64,000 bases of DNA from JAICUY01 sp038250515 (lineage in GTDB: Bacteria; Chloroflexota; Limnocylindria; QHBO01), in NCBI GenBank assembly GCA_038250515.1, contig JBBSCG010000002.1, positions 1 through 64,000 on the forward strand, written 5' to 3'. A program made the translations under genes and the position numbers. The notes beneath the pieces are model-generated. The model made no database searches and had not been told where the DNA came from. It saw nothing but the letters and a program-made list of their open reading frames with translations. Positions 37,250-46,133 of the stretch are shown piece after piece. The stretch's first letter is position 1. Every line of letters begins with the position of its first letter.

Positions 37250-38524
37250 TCAGGCCTTGGCATCGCCCGACTGCGGTGGCTCTTCGACGTCCAGTTGCAG
37301 CTCCTCACTGCCATCGGGCCGCAGCGATCGGTGGACGTGGATCGAGGGGTGCGTCTCGTCGCCGACCTGCTCCTTCTCGACGCGCACCATGGTGTGATCC
37401 AGCACGTCCTCGAGGCGCTCGCGTTCGGGCAGCGACGCATTGGGAACGGCGGATTCGAGCATGTAGTTGACGAAGACGTTGAGCACTGCGATGACCGGGA
37501 TGCCGAAGAGCGCGCCCCACACGCCGGCCACCTGCGCGCCGACCAGCAGGGCGACCAGGACCAGGATCGGGTGCATGCCCAGCGCGTCCCGCATCAGGCG
37601 CGGCTGGAGCCAGTTGACCACCACGGTCTGGACGGCGATCAGCACGAAGGCGATGACCAGGAACCAGTTCGGCACATAGATCCAGGCCGCGACGATCGGT
37701 GGGATGAGCGCCAGCGGCGGCCCGAAGAATGGGATCAGCATGGCCAGCGCCGATAACGTCCCGACCAGGAACAGGTAGGGCATGTGGAAGAGCGTGCCGA
37801 TCACCGCCACGAGCAGCGCCTGCACGATGGCCAGGATGAGCTGTGCGCGTAGGAAGCCACCGAAGGCGCGCGCGACGCTGCGCTCGAACATGCTCAGCTC
37901 GTCGGCGTAGCGGCGTGGAACGAGCCGGCTGATCCTCGCCAGGATCCGTCTGCTGTCCATCAGCATGTAGAGCGACAGGATGAGGATCAGGCCGAGCGAG
38001 CCGAGCGTGGCAATCGTCACTCCGGCGATCGCCTGCGCCTGGCTGAAGATCGCCTCGCCGATGTTGCTGGCCTGCGCCTGTGCGGACTGGTAGAGCTGCA
38101 CCAGGTCAATCCCGAGGCGACCGAGCTGCATCGACTGCTGCCAGTCGGCCAGCGTGTTCTCGATTCGAACGCTCGTCTGCGGGAAGGTATCGGCCAGCTG
38201 AGAGCCCTGCTGCGTGATCGCGGCGCCGGTGTAGAAAACGGCGAAGCCGAGGGCCACCAGCGTCACCGCGTAGGTGAGTGCCACCACCGCGGGACGCGGG
38301 ATTGGCAGGACCTCGTCGAGGAGGCGGACCACCGGCGACAGAACGAAGGCGAGCAGCCAGGCGAGGAACAGGACCAGGAAGATCTGGCTGAAGCCGCCGA
38401 GCACCTCGAGCAAGACGCGCAGCAGCAGCAGCCCGACGTAGGCCGACCCCAGGATCAGGAAGATGAGCAGCCAGCGCCGCTCACGCGAGCCGAGGCCGCC
38501 GAGCAGCGTCGGATCGCGGGCCAT
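37250..38524 (-). CDS. AI-2E family transporter
   Basis: This 424-aa membrane protein of the AI-2E (YdiK/TqsA) family has about eight helices with LAFVLSPVVRLLDE near residue 60, ILSLYMLMDSRRI near 185, and GPPLALIPPIVAAWI near 265. Members export autoinducer-2 or sodium/proton-linked solutes. A charged cytoplasmic tail of about 60 residues follows. It overlaps the trpS stop as ATGA on the minus strand. Substrate unknown. Confidence 0.88.
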   Translation of the reverse strand: MARDPTLLGGLGSRERRWLLIFLILGSAYVGLLLLRVLLEVLGGFSQIFLVLFLAWLLAFVLSPVVRLLDEVLPIPRPAVVALTYAVTLVALGFAVFYTGAAITQQGSQLADTFPQTSVRIENTLADWQQSMQLGRLGIDLVQLYQSAQAQASNIGEAIFSQAQAIAGVTIATLGSLGLILILSLYMLMDSRRILARISRLVPRRYADELSMFERSVARAFGGFLRAQLILAIVQALLVAVIGTLFHMPYLFLVGTLSALAMLIPFFGPPLALIPPIVAAWIYVPNWFLVIAFVLIAVQTVVVNWLQPRLMRDALGMHPILVLVALLVGAQVAGVWGALFGIPVIAVLNVFVNYMLESAVPNASLPERERLEDVLDHTMVRVEKEQVGDETHPSIHVHRSLRPDGSEELQLDVEEPPQSGDAKA

Positions 38525-39540
38525 CAGCGCGGCCCGATGCCCACTGCGTCGCGCACCTGACGCATCGTTTCGACCAGGATCGGCTGGACCTTGGCGGCAC
38601 CCGCCGCGAGCACCTCCTCAACGACCCCCGGCGTGGACGCCAGCTCGGCACGACGCTCACGCATCGGCGCGAAGAAGGCGATGATCCGCTCGGCGAGCAG
38701 CTGCTTGGTGTCGACGCAGCCGGTCCGCGCGGTCCGCTCCCCATCCTGGATCTGGAGGTAGTCGCCGCCGAAGAAGCGATGCAGCTGGCAGACGTTGCAG
38801 ATCTCTGGGCGGCCCGGGTCTGTGCGCTTGATGCGCAGCGGGTCGGTGACCATGCGCATCACCAGGCGGCGGATCTCATCGGGCTCGGCGAAGATTGGAA
38901 TGGTGTTGCCCGCCGACTTGCTCATCTTGCTGGCGCCATCGATACCGAGCACCACGGGCGCATCGGTATAGACCGCCTGCGGTTCCGGGAAAAGGCTGCC
39001 GTAGCGGCGGTTGAAGGCGCGCGCGATCTCGCGCGACAGCTCCAGGTGCGCCGCCTGGTCCTTGCCGACCGGCACGCGGCTGGCCTTGTAGATCACGATG
39101 TCGGCGGCCTGCAGCACCGGGTAGTCGAGCAGACCCATGCTGTTCTCGACGCCCTGCTGGCGCTTCTCCTTGTAGGTTGGGGTGCGCTCCAGCCAGCTGA
39201 CCGGCACGACCGTATTGAGAATCCAGCACAGCTCAGCGTGCTCGGTCATGTCCGATTGGCGAATCAGCGCACACTTGTTGGGGTCGAGGCCGACGGCGAG
39301 CAGGTCGAGCACCATCTCGTGCGTCAGGCGGCGGAGCTCCGCGCCATCGTGCACGGTCGTCAGGGCGTGGTAGTCGACGATCGCGTAGATCGCGTCGAAA
39401 TGCTCCTGCATCGCGACGTAGTTGGCCTGTGCGCCGAGGTAGTTGCCGAGGTGCGAGGCGCCCGACGGCTGAATGCCGCTGAAGACGCGGTCGCGCGTGC
39501 CCTCCATGGCGGCGGCCGGCTGTTCCATGGTCTGGCTCAT
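38524..39540 (-). CDS. trpS: Tryptophanyl-tRNA synthetase
   Basis: This 338-aa class I synthetase has the HIGH-like motif SGASHLGNYLGA near residue 25 and the KMSKS-like motif ASKMSKSAGNTI near 208. The ATG at 39540 (MSQTMEQ) is chosen; an upstream frame to 39645 would run through the divergent promoter. A TACACT box ten bases before the ATG suggests a near-leaderless transcript. Confidence 0.95.
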   Translation of the reverse strand: MSQTMEQPAAAMEGTRDRVFSGIQPSGASHLGNYLGAQANYVAMQEHFDAIYAIVDYHALTTVHDGAELRRLTHEMVLDLLAVGLDPNKCALIRQSDMTEHAELCWILNTVVPVSWLERTPTYKEKRQQGVENSMGLLDYPVLQAADIVIYKASRVPVGKDQAAHLELSREIARAFNRRYGSLFPEPQAVYTDAPVVLGIDGASKMSKSAGNTIPIFAEPDEIRRLVMRMVTDPLRIKRTDPGRPEICNVCQLHRFFGGDYLQIQDGERTARTGCVDTKQLLAERIIAFFAPMRERRAELASTPGVVEEVLAAGAAKVQPILVETMRQVRDAVGIGPR

Positions 39541-39611
39541 CAGGACGGCGAGTGTAGCGCACCCATCTTCCAGACCGATGCGCCCGCGTGGGCGGGCGGT
39601 AGAATCGGCGC
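39541..39611. promoter_or_regulatory. Divergent trpS/birA promoter region
   Basis: The 71-base spacer holds AGTGTA at 39551-39556 (minus-strand TACACT for trpS, ten bases from its ATG) and TAGAAT at 39600-39605 (for birA, six bases from its GTG). The octamer repeat CAGACCGATG sits between them at 39571-39580. Confidence 0.6.
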
Positions 39612-40400
39612 GTGACCGACTGGAACGCGGCCGCCGATCCGGCACGGCGGATCGGGCATGCCGTGGAAGCTCACGCCGAGATCGGCTCGACCAACGATCG
39701 TGCGCGGCTGGCGCTCGATGAGCCAGGCGGCGAGGGCCGCGCCATTCTGGCGGAGCTGCAGGTCGCTGGCCGTGGGCGGCGAGGACGAACCTGGCAATCG
39801 CCGGCGGGCCTGAACCTGACGGTCAGCGTGGCGGTTCGACCACGGCTGCGTGCCGCCGCGGCCGGCCTGCTCGGCGCGGCGGCGGCGCTGGCCGTGCGCA
39901 CCGCCTGCCTGCCCCATGCCGAGCTCGCCATCAAGTGGCCGAACGACCTGGTCGACGCCGACGGCCGCAAGGTCGCCGGGCTGCTGCTCGAGACGGCGCT
40001 GGTTGAGGAGCGCGTCGCCCATGCCGTGATCGGCGTGGGCATCAATGTCAACTGGCGGCGCGAGGCGATGCCGACGGAATTCGCGGCGTCGGCCGTATCC
40101 CTGGCCGATCTTGCCCGTCACGAGGTCGATCGAGTCGCGCTGCTGGGCCGCTTGCTCGGCGCACTCGATGAAGAGGTCACCGCGCTCGAGCGCGGTGAGT
40201 CGTCGATCGACCGCTACCGCGCCGCAGCCTGGCTGGATGGAAGAACGGTCGTCGTCAGCCTCGGCGACAGGGAGGTGGAAGGCGTCGTCCTTGGCATGAA
40301 CGACCAGGGCTCGCTCATGATCGAGACCGATGGCGGCCGGCTCAGCCTGACGATCGGCGAGGTCGTGCACGTGCGCCAGACGGCCGCGGTGGTCGCGTGA
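39612..40400 (+). CDS. birA: Biotin-[acetyl-CoA carboxylase] ligase BirA
   Basis: This 262-aa ligase attaches biotin to AccB. It shows STNDRARLAL near residue 22, GRGRRGRTWQSP near 55, and the catalytic IKWPNDLVDADGRKVAGLL near 105. It lacks the N-terminal DNA-binding domain, so it is a ligase without repressor function. It lies just upstream of the acc/fab operon that encodes its substrate. Confidence 0.93.
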   Translation: MTDWNAAADPARRIGHAVEAHAEIGSTNDRARLALDEPGGEGRAILAELQVAGRGRRGRTWQSPAGLNLTVSVAVRPRLRAAAAGLLGAAAALAVRTACLPHAELAIKWPNDLVDADGRKVAGLLLETALVEERVAHAVIGVGINVNWRREAMPTEFAASAVSLADLARHEVDRVALLGRLLGALDEEVTALERGESSIDRYRAAAWLDGRTVVVSLGDREVEGVVLGMNDQGSLMIETDGGRLSLTIGEVVHVRQTAAVVA

Positions 40401-40972
40401 CGGCTCAGTGGCGGTCGGCGGACGGTGAGCGCGATCCCGACCTGCCGGCCGTACGGGCCGCGCAGGCGGATCGCGCCGCGTTCGATGTGCTGTACCGACG
40501 TTACCTGCGCCGCGTGTACGGCTATGCCTTCTACCAGTTGGGCGATCATCACGACGCCGAGGACGCGACCGAGCGAACGTTCCTGAGCGCGCTGCGGGCC
40601 ATCGGCCGCTATCGCGACCAGGGCTCGACCTTCCGGGCGTGGCTCTTCCGCATCGCGCACAACTGCGTGGCGAACGTGCATCGCACGCGGTCGCGGGGTC
40701 GCACCGAGCCGCTTCCCGCGGAGCCGGCGTGGGCCGCGCCGAACGCGGATCCGGCGAGACTGGTGCATCGGGCCGATGAGCTGCACGACGTGATGCGTGC
40801 CGTGGCCACGCTGCCCGACGACCGACGCCAGGTGATCCTGCTGCGCTTCGTGGACGGATTGTCGACAGCCGAGATCGGCGAGGTGCTGGACCGGTCGCCG
40901 GGCGCCGTGCGCGTACTGCAACATCGGGCACTGCGCGATCTTGCGGCGCGGCTCGGTCGCGGCGAGGACTGA
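40397..40972 (+). CDS. ECF-type RNA polymerase sigma factor
   Basis: This 191-aa sigma-70-family factor has region 2 (FDVLYRRYLRRVYGYAFYQ ... AEDATERTFLSALRAIGRY) and region 4 (LPDDRRQVILLRFVDGLSTAEIGEVL with a helix-turn-helix). The start overlaps the birA stop as GTGA, an unusual partner. A small membrane-anchored protein follows and may be its regulator. Confidence 0.88.
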   Translation: MTAQWRSADGERDPDLPAVRAAQADRAAFDVLYRRYLRRVYGYAFYQLGDHHDAEDATERTFLSALRAIGRYRDQGSTFRAWLFRIAHNCVANVHRTRSRGRTEPLPAEPAWAAPNADPARLVHRADELHDVMRAVATLPDDRRQVILLRFVDGLSTAEIGEVLDRSPGAVRVLQHRALRDLAARLGRGED

Positions 40973-41056
40973 GCCTGGGGTGTAACACCGCGCCTTCGCC
41001 GGTGTTTGGATAGGATGAACGTTTCTGATTGCCTTATCCCGTGCGCCGAGGACCAG

Positions 41057-41368
41057 ATGCCCACTCCCGCCGAACGCCTTGATGCCGCCGTCGACGCGCT
41101 GCTCGCCGGTGAGCCGCGGCATGGTGGTGGGCTGGTCGAGCTGGCGCGCCTGGTGCACGACGCGCTGCCCCCGGTGCCCGCCGGCGTTCGCTTCGAGCAG
41201 GCGCTTCGTCGCCGCCTGACCGGCAGGTCGCGGGTCGCCTGGGCACAGCTCACCCCGAGCCGCCTCATCGCGGCCGGCGCGGTCTCAAGTGCCGCGGCCG
41301 GCTTCACCGCCCTCGCCCTGTGGCGCACCTCGCGACGGCAGCCGGCACACCGGCTGTGGCATCGGTAG
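41057..41368 (+). CDS. Small single-pass membrane protein, candidate anti-sigma
   Basis: This protein of about 103 aa has a soluble N-terminal helix bundle (ERLDAAVDALLAGE...LARLVHDALPPVPAG) and one membrane segment near LIAAGAVSSAAAGFTALALW. It follows the ECF sigma gene, where an anti-sigma factor is often found, but it lacks the zinc HxxxCxxC motif. Starts at 41006 (TTG) or 41015 are also possible. The anti-sigma role is inferred from position only. Confidence 0.5.
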   Translation: MPTPAERLDAAVDALLAGEPRHGGGLVELARLVHDALPPVPAGVRFEQALRRRLTGRSRVAWAQLTPSRLIAAGAVSSAAAGFTALALWRTSRRQPAHRLWHR

Positions 41369-41378
41369 GGAGGTCCGA

Positions 41379-42380
41379 TTGCCGATCAAGTTCCCCTTCA
41401 GCCGAAGACGACCGGGACCCACCGATGCCTGGACGAAGTGCCCCGATTGCGAGCAGCAGGTCTTCAACAAGCAGCTCGAGCGCAACCTGCGGGTGTGCCC
41501 CACCTGCGGGCATCACTTCCGGATGTCTGTCGGCGAGCGGATCGATCTGCTGGTCGACGAGGGCAGCTTCACGGAGCGTGACGCCGGGCTCGAATCGGTC
41601 GATCCGCTTGGCTTCCACGACCAGAAGCCGTACCCGGACCGCATCGAGGCCGCGAAGCTCAAGACCGGGCTGCGAGAGGCGGCGGTGTGGGGCACCGGCA
41701 GCATCGACGGGAAGCGCGTCGCCATGGGCCTGTTCGACTTCCGCTTCATGGGTGGATCCATGGGCAGCGTGGTCGGCGAGAAGGTGGCTCGCTGCTTCGA
41801 GGCGGCCCTGATTGAGCGCATCCCGGCGATCATCGTCAGCGCGTCCGGCGGCGCGCGCATGCAGGAAGGGACGCTCTCCCTTCTGCAGCTGGCCAAGACG
41901 ACGGCGCCGCTGACCCGACTGGACGCGGCCGGCGTCCCATTCATCAGCGTCCTGACCGATCCCACCACCGGCGGTGTCCTGGCGAGCTTCGCCAGCCTGG
42001 GCGACGTGATCATCGCCGAGCCGAAGGCCTTGATCGGTTTTGCCGGCGCGCGCGTCGCCAGCGGCACGGTCGGCGAGGAGCTGCCCACCGGATTCCAGAG
42101 CGCCGAGTTCGTGCTCGATCACGGCCTGATAGACATGGTCGTTCCGCGCGCTGAACTGCGGGCGACGCTGGTCAGCCTGCTCAGGCTGCTGCCTCCGGCT
42201 GCGGTCGAGGACGGCTGGCAGGCCGATGACGAGCACGGCTGGGGCCCGATCGGCGTGCTCTCCGGGCTGGCCGAGAAGCTGGGCGGCGCGGTCTCAGAGA
42301 CCGTCGGCCTCGATTCCGAGGCGGAATCCGGCAACGGTCATGCGCCGGCGCGGGCGCGAGCCACCGAGCGCGAGCGATGA
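41379..42380 (+). CDS. accD: Acetyl-CoA carboxylase carboxyltransferase subunit beta
   Basis: This 333-aa AccD has the zinc ribbon CPDC...CPTCGHHF near residues 20-42 and crotonase-fold motifs SASGGARMQEG and PTTGGVLASFA. With AccA it transfers carboxyl from biotin to acetyl-CoA. The TTG at 41379 is set by GGGAGG 6 bases upstream. The acidic tail beyond residue 290 is longer than usual. It overlaps accA as ATGA and heads the lipid operon. Confidence 0.95.
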   Translation: MPIKFPFSRRRPGPTDAWTKCPDCEQQVFNKQLERNLRVCPTCGHHFRMSVGERIDLLVDEGSFTERDAGLESVDPLGFHDQKPYPDRIEAAKLKTGLREAAVWGTGSIDGKRVAMGLFDFRFMGGSMGSVVGEKVARCFEAALIERIPAIIVSASGGARMQEGTLSLLQLAKTTAPLTRLDAAGVPFISVLTDPTTGGVLASFASLGDVIIAEPKALIGFAGARVASGTVGEELPTGFQSAEFVLDHGLIDMVVPRAELRATLVSLLRLLPPAAVEDGWQADDEHGWGPIGVLSGLAEKLGGAVSETVGLDSEAESGNGHAPARARATERER

Positions 42381-43369
42381 CCGAGCTGTTGTCCGGGGCA
42401 AGCGCGCCGACGGCGGAGCAGGCGGACGCCGCCTGGCAGCGGGTCCAGGTTGCGCGCCACCCGGATCGGCCGCGGAGCCTGGACCTGATCGGCCGGATCT
42501 TCGACGACTTCGTCGAGCTGCACGGGGACCGTGCGTTCCGTGACGACCCGGCGATCGTCGGCGGTCCGGCGCTGCTCGAAGGCCGCCCGGTGATGGTCAT
42601 CGGCCATCAGAAGGGCAGCGACACCGACTCGAATATCTTCCGTAACTTCGGCTCACCGTATCCCGAGGGCTTCCGCAAGGCACAGCGCCTCATGCGCCTG
42701 GCCGACAAACTGGGCGTGCCGCTGATCACCTTCCTCGACACCGCCGGTGCGTTTCCCGGTCCGGCCGCCGAAGAGCGGGGCCAGGCGGAGGCGATCGCCT
42801 CGTCGATCAAGCTGATGACCGGCCTGCAGGTTCCGATCGTCGCCGTGGTGCTGGGCGAGGGCGGCTCCGGCGGCGCGCTGGCGATCGGCGTTGGCGACGA
42901 GGTGCTGGCGCTGGAGAACAGCGTGTATTCGGTGATCTCGCCGGAGGGCTGCGCCTCGATCCTGTGGCGTGCCCCTGAGGCCGCTCCGGCTGCGGCCGCC
43001 GCGATGCGCATGACGGCTGACGACCAACGCGAGCTGGGAATCGTGGACCGCATCGTGGAAGAGCCGGGCGAGGGAGCGCACACCGACCATGAGGCGACCG
43101 CTCGCTCGATCAAGGCCGCGCTGTTGGCATCGCTGTCACGCATCACCCGCCTCGACACCGAGTCGCTGCTCGCGACGCGCTATGCTCGGCTGCGAGGCAT
43201 CGGGCCTTTCCGTGAGACCGATGTTCAGACGCCCATCAGCGCTGAGCCGCCGTCGCTGCGGCGCCGCATTGGGCGCCTGCTGCACCTGCCGGGCGTTCCG
43301 CGCCGTCCGCGTTGGAGCGAGATCTGGCCGAGCGGCGATGACTCGAACGAGACCGAAGGAGGCGCATGA
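42377..43369 (+). CDS. accA: Acetyl-CoA carboxylase carboxyltransferase subunit alpha
   Basis: This 330-aa AccA shows RPRSLDLIGRIFDDFVELHGD near residue 35, ALLEGRPVMVIGHQKG near 68, DTAGAFPGPAAEERGQ near 119, and GEGGSGGALAIGVGD near 159. It binds biotin-carboxyl and pairs with AccD. The gene overlaps accD and the next gene by four bases on each side. Confidence 0.95.
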   Translation: MTELLSGASAPTAEQADAAWQRVQVARHPDRPRSLDLIGRIFDDFVELHGDRAFRDDPAIVGGPALLEGRPVMVIGHQKGSDTDSNIFRNFGSPYPEGFRKAQRLMRLADKLGVPLITFLDTAGAFPGPAAEERGQAEAIASSIKLMTGLQVPIVAVVLGEGGSGGALAIGVGDEVLALENSVYSVISPEGCASILWRAPEAAPAAAAAMRMTADDQRELGIVDRIVEEPGEGAHTDHEATARSIKAALLASLSRITRLDTESLLATRYARLRGIGPFRETDVQTPISAEPPSLRRRIGRLLHLPGVPRRPRWSEIWPSGDDSNETEGGA

Positions 43370-43818
43370 GCGAAGCGAACGCGGATTTGGAGCAGATCCA
43401 GCGAGCGGCCGCCGAGCTCATCCCGGAGCTTACCGCGCGCCTGGTGCGGGAGGGCATCGGCGAGATCGAGGTGCGCTCCGGCGAGCTGCACGTGCGCGTT
43501 TCCGGCGCTCCGGTCGCGGCGACGCAGGCCTTCGCTTCCATGCCGGACCCGGTCGTCTCCGTGCATCCAACGTCGAGTGTGCCCAACGGTCCGCACGGGG
43601 TCCCGTCGCCCGCCGTCGGCTACTTCGTCTACGGCGAGGGCCTGGGCCCAGGCCTGGCGGTCGAGAAGGGTGACGCGCTCGGATTTGTCGAGGTGTTGGG
43701 GGTTCGTCACGATGTCCGCGCACCGCGTCGTGGCACTGTGTGCAACCTGGTGACCGAGACGGGCGAGGCGGTCGAATACGGCCAGACGCTCCTCGAGCTC
43801 GAGGCGGCGGACGCATGA
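43366..43818 (+). CDS. Biotin-less BCCP-like protein
   Basis: This 150-aa protein has the same layout as the AccB encoded at 47919: an N-terminal helical part with IEVRSGELHVRVSG, a linker, then a biotinyl/lipoyl-type barrel (AVEKGDALGFVEV...APRRGTVCNLVTETGEAVEYGQTLLELE). Where AccB has EAMKLFNEI, this one reads EVLGVRHDV, so the biotin-accepting Lys is Gly. It cannot be biotinylated. Plant BADC proteins of this kind dampen carboxylase assembly; a similar role is inferred here. It overlaps accA and fabD by four bases. Confidence 0.8.
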   Translation: MSEANADLEQIQRAAAELIPELTARLVREGIGEIEVRSGELHVRVSGAPVAATQAFASMPDPVVSVHPTSSVPNGPHGVPSPAVGYFVYGEGLGPGLAVEKGDALGFVEVLGVRHDVRAPRRGTVCNLVTETGEAVEYGQTLLELEAADA

Positions 43819-44765
43819 GCCTGGCACTCGTGTTCTCACCGCAGGGATCGCAATGGGTGGGCATGGGGCGCGACCTGGCCGCCCAATCGCATGCAGCGCG
43901 CGAGGTCTTCGCAGAGGCGGATGCGACTCTCGGCTGGTCGGCCTCCACGCTGGCATGGGAGGGACCCGAGGAGCGCCTCAACGACACGCGCCAGACGCAG
44001 CCGTGCCTGGTCGCGACCTCGTTCGCCTGCCTGGCCGCCCTGCGCGAGGCTGACCCGAGCCTCACGCCGGCGTTCGTGGCCGGCCATTCGGTGGGAGAGT
44101 ATGCGGCGCTGGTGGCCGCCGACGTCCTGTCGCTGCCCGATGCATTGCGCCTCGTGGCGCGTCGTGGCGCGCTGATGGCCGAGGCCGGCGATGGTGGCAT
44201 GCTGGCGGTGATCGGGCTTTCGCGCGAGGCCGTGGCCGACGCGATTGCGCGGATCGGCACATCGGACCAGGTGATCGTGGCCAACGACAACGCCCCGGGG
44301 CAGGTCGTCGTCAGCGGCCGGCCGGCCGCACTCGACGAGGCGGTCCACGCGCTGCGCGCCGCCGGTGCGAAGCGGGTGATCACGCTGCGCGTCAGCGGAC
44401 CGTTCCACTCACCGGCGATGCGGCCGGTGGGCACTGAGCTGGAACACGCTTTTGGCGAAGCCACGTGGCACGACGCAACGACGCCGCTCATCAGCAACGT
44501 GACGGCGGAGCCGGTGACCGACGCGACCAAGCTGCGCAGTCTCCTGGCACGGCAGGTCAGTTCGCCGGTGGAATGGATGGCATCGGTCCGGCGCATGCGC
44601 GACGAGGGCGTCGACACGTTCGTGGAATGCGGCCCCGGAAGCGCGCTCACCGGCATGATCAAACGCATCGCGCCGCAGGCGCGCACGCTGAACGTCAGCG
44701 ATCGCGCGACGCTGGTCGCGACCGTCGAGGCACTGCAACCGCAGACGGCGGACGCATCGGTCTGA
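43815..44765 (+). CDS. fabD: Malonyl-CoA:ACP transacylase
   Basis: This 316-aa FabD loads malonyl on ACP. It has FSPQGSQWVGMG at the start (usually GQGSQ), the nucleophile loop AGHSVGEYAAL near residue 93, and MRRMRDEGVDTFVECGPGSAL with the catalytic His region near SGPFHSPAM. The ATG at 43815 overlaps the preceding stop; the earlier frame is not conserved. The stop shares a base with the accC start. Confidence 0.94.
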   Translation: MSLALVFSPQGSQWVGMGRDLAAQSHAAREVFAEADATLGWSASTLAWEGPEERLNDTRQTQPCLVATSFACLAALREADPSLTPAFVAGHSVGEYAALVAADVLSLPDALRLVARRGALMAEAGDGGMLAVIGLSREAVADAIARIGTSDQVIVANDNAPGQVVVSGRPAALDEAVHALRAAGAKRVITLRVSGPFHSPAMRPVGTELEHAFGEATWHDATTPLISNVTAEPVTDATKLRSLLARQVSSPVEWMASVRRMRDEGVDTFVECGPGSALTGMIKRIAPQARTLNVSDRATLVATVEALQPQTADASV

Positions 44766-46129
44766 TGTTCTCGAAGATCCTGATCGCGAATCGTGGCGAG
44801 ATCGCGGTGCGCATCCTGCGCGCCTGCCACGACCTGGGCGTGCCCGCGGTGGTCGCCTACTCAGAAGCCGATCGCGAGACGCTGGCCGTGCGGATGGCGG
44901 ACGAGGCGGTTTGCATCGGTCCGGCGGAGGCACGCAAGAGCTACCTGAACCAGCCGGCGGTCGTGTCGGCAGCGCTGATCACCGGCTGCGATGCGATCCA
45001 CCCCGGCTACGGCTTCCTTTCGGAGGATGCCAGCTTCGCGGAGGTGTGCGCCGCCCATGAGCTGGTGTTCATCGGTCCGCGGGCGGAGGTGCTTGAGCGA
45101 TTTGCCAGCAAGTACGCGGTGCGCCGCATGCTGGCCGCCAACGGGCTGCCGACCGTGCCGGGCAGTCGCGGGATCGTCAGCGACCTCAGCGACGCCCTGG
45201 CGCAGGCGAGCGATGCCGGCTACCCCGTTCTGCTCAAGCCGTCGACCGGTGGCGGCGGGCGCGGGATGCGGCTCGTGCGCTCCCCGCGCGAGATGGAGAC
45301 TTCGCTGCCGCTGGCGCGCTCCGAGGCCCAGGCGGCCTTCGGCGACGATTCAATCTACTTCGAGAAGTGGGTGGAGGAGAGCCGCCACGTCGAGGTGCAG
45401 GTGCTGATCGACCGATTCGGCAACGGCATCCAGCTTGGTGAGCGCGACTGCAGCGTACAGCGGCGGCACCAGAAGATCATTGAGGAGGGTCCCTCCCCGG
45501 CGATGGATGACGCGAGCCGCGAGAAGCTGCGCGACGTCGCCATCCGGGCCGTGCGTGCGGCGGGCTACGAGTCGGCGGGCACGCTCGAGTTCCTGCTCGA
45601 CAGCGACGGAGACTTCTACTTCATCGAGATCAATTGTCGCATCCAGGTCGAGCATCCGGTGACCGAGATGGTGACCGGCCTCGACCTCATCGTCGAGCAG
45701 ATCCGCCTTGCGGCGGGCGAGAAGCTTTCGCTGCGCCAGGAGGACGTGCGGTTCCGGGGGCACGCCATCGAGTTCCGCATCAACGCCGAGGATCCCGCCG
45801 ACAACTTCGCGCCGCAGACCGGCGTGATCGAGGAGCTGCTGCTTCCGGGCGGTCCCGGCGTGCGCGTGGATACCCACCTCTACCGCGGCTACGAGATTCC
45901 GCCGTTCTATGACTCGCTGCTCGCCAAGCTGGTGATCTGGGGCGAGGATCGGGCGCAGGCGGTCGCTCGTGCGCGCCGCGCGCTCGCCGAGTTCGAGATC
46001 TCCGGTGTCCAGACCAACATCCCGTTCCATCGCGGGATCATCGAGAATGCCGCTTTCCTGGACGCGGAGGTGAGCACCAATCTGCTCGACCGCGTCGGTC
46101 CAGGCGCCTTCGTGGCCGGCGGCACCTGA
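44765..46129 (+). CDS. accC: Biotin carboxylase
   Basis: This 454-aa ATP-grasp enzyme carboxylates the biotin on AccB using bicarbonate. It shows KILIANRGEIAVRILRA at the start, KPSTGGGGRGMRLV near residue 160, ERDCSVQRRHQKIIEEGPSP near 227 and EFLLDSDGDFYFIEINCRIQVEHPVTEM, noted here as lying near residues 277-305. The ATG overlaps the fabD stop (TGATG) and follows a CATCGGTCTG repeat. Confidence 0.95.
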   Translation: MFSKILIANRGEIAVRILRACHDLGVPAVVAYSEADRETLAVRMADEAVCIGPAEARKSYLNQPAVVSAALITGCDAIHPGYGFLSEDASFAEVCAAHELVFIGPRAEVLERFASKYAVRRMLAANGLPTVPGSRGIVSDLSDALAQASDAGYPVLLKPSTGGGGRGMRLVRSPREMETSLPLARSEAQAAFGDDSIYFEKWVEESRHVEVQVLIDRFGNGIQLGERDCSVQRRHQKIIEEGPSPAMDDASREKLRDVAIRAVRAAGYESAGTLEFLLDSDGDFYFIEINCRIQVEHPVTEMVTGLDLIVEQIRLAAGEKLSLRQEDVRFRGHAIEFRINAEDPADNFAPQTGVIEELLLPGGPGVRVDTHLYRGYEIPPFYDSLLAKLVIWGEDRAQAVARARRALAEFEISGVQTNIPFHRGIIENAAFLDAEVSTNLLDRVGPGAFVAGGT

Positions 46130-46133
46130 GCAC

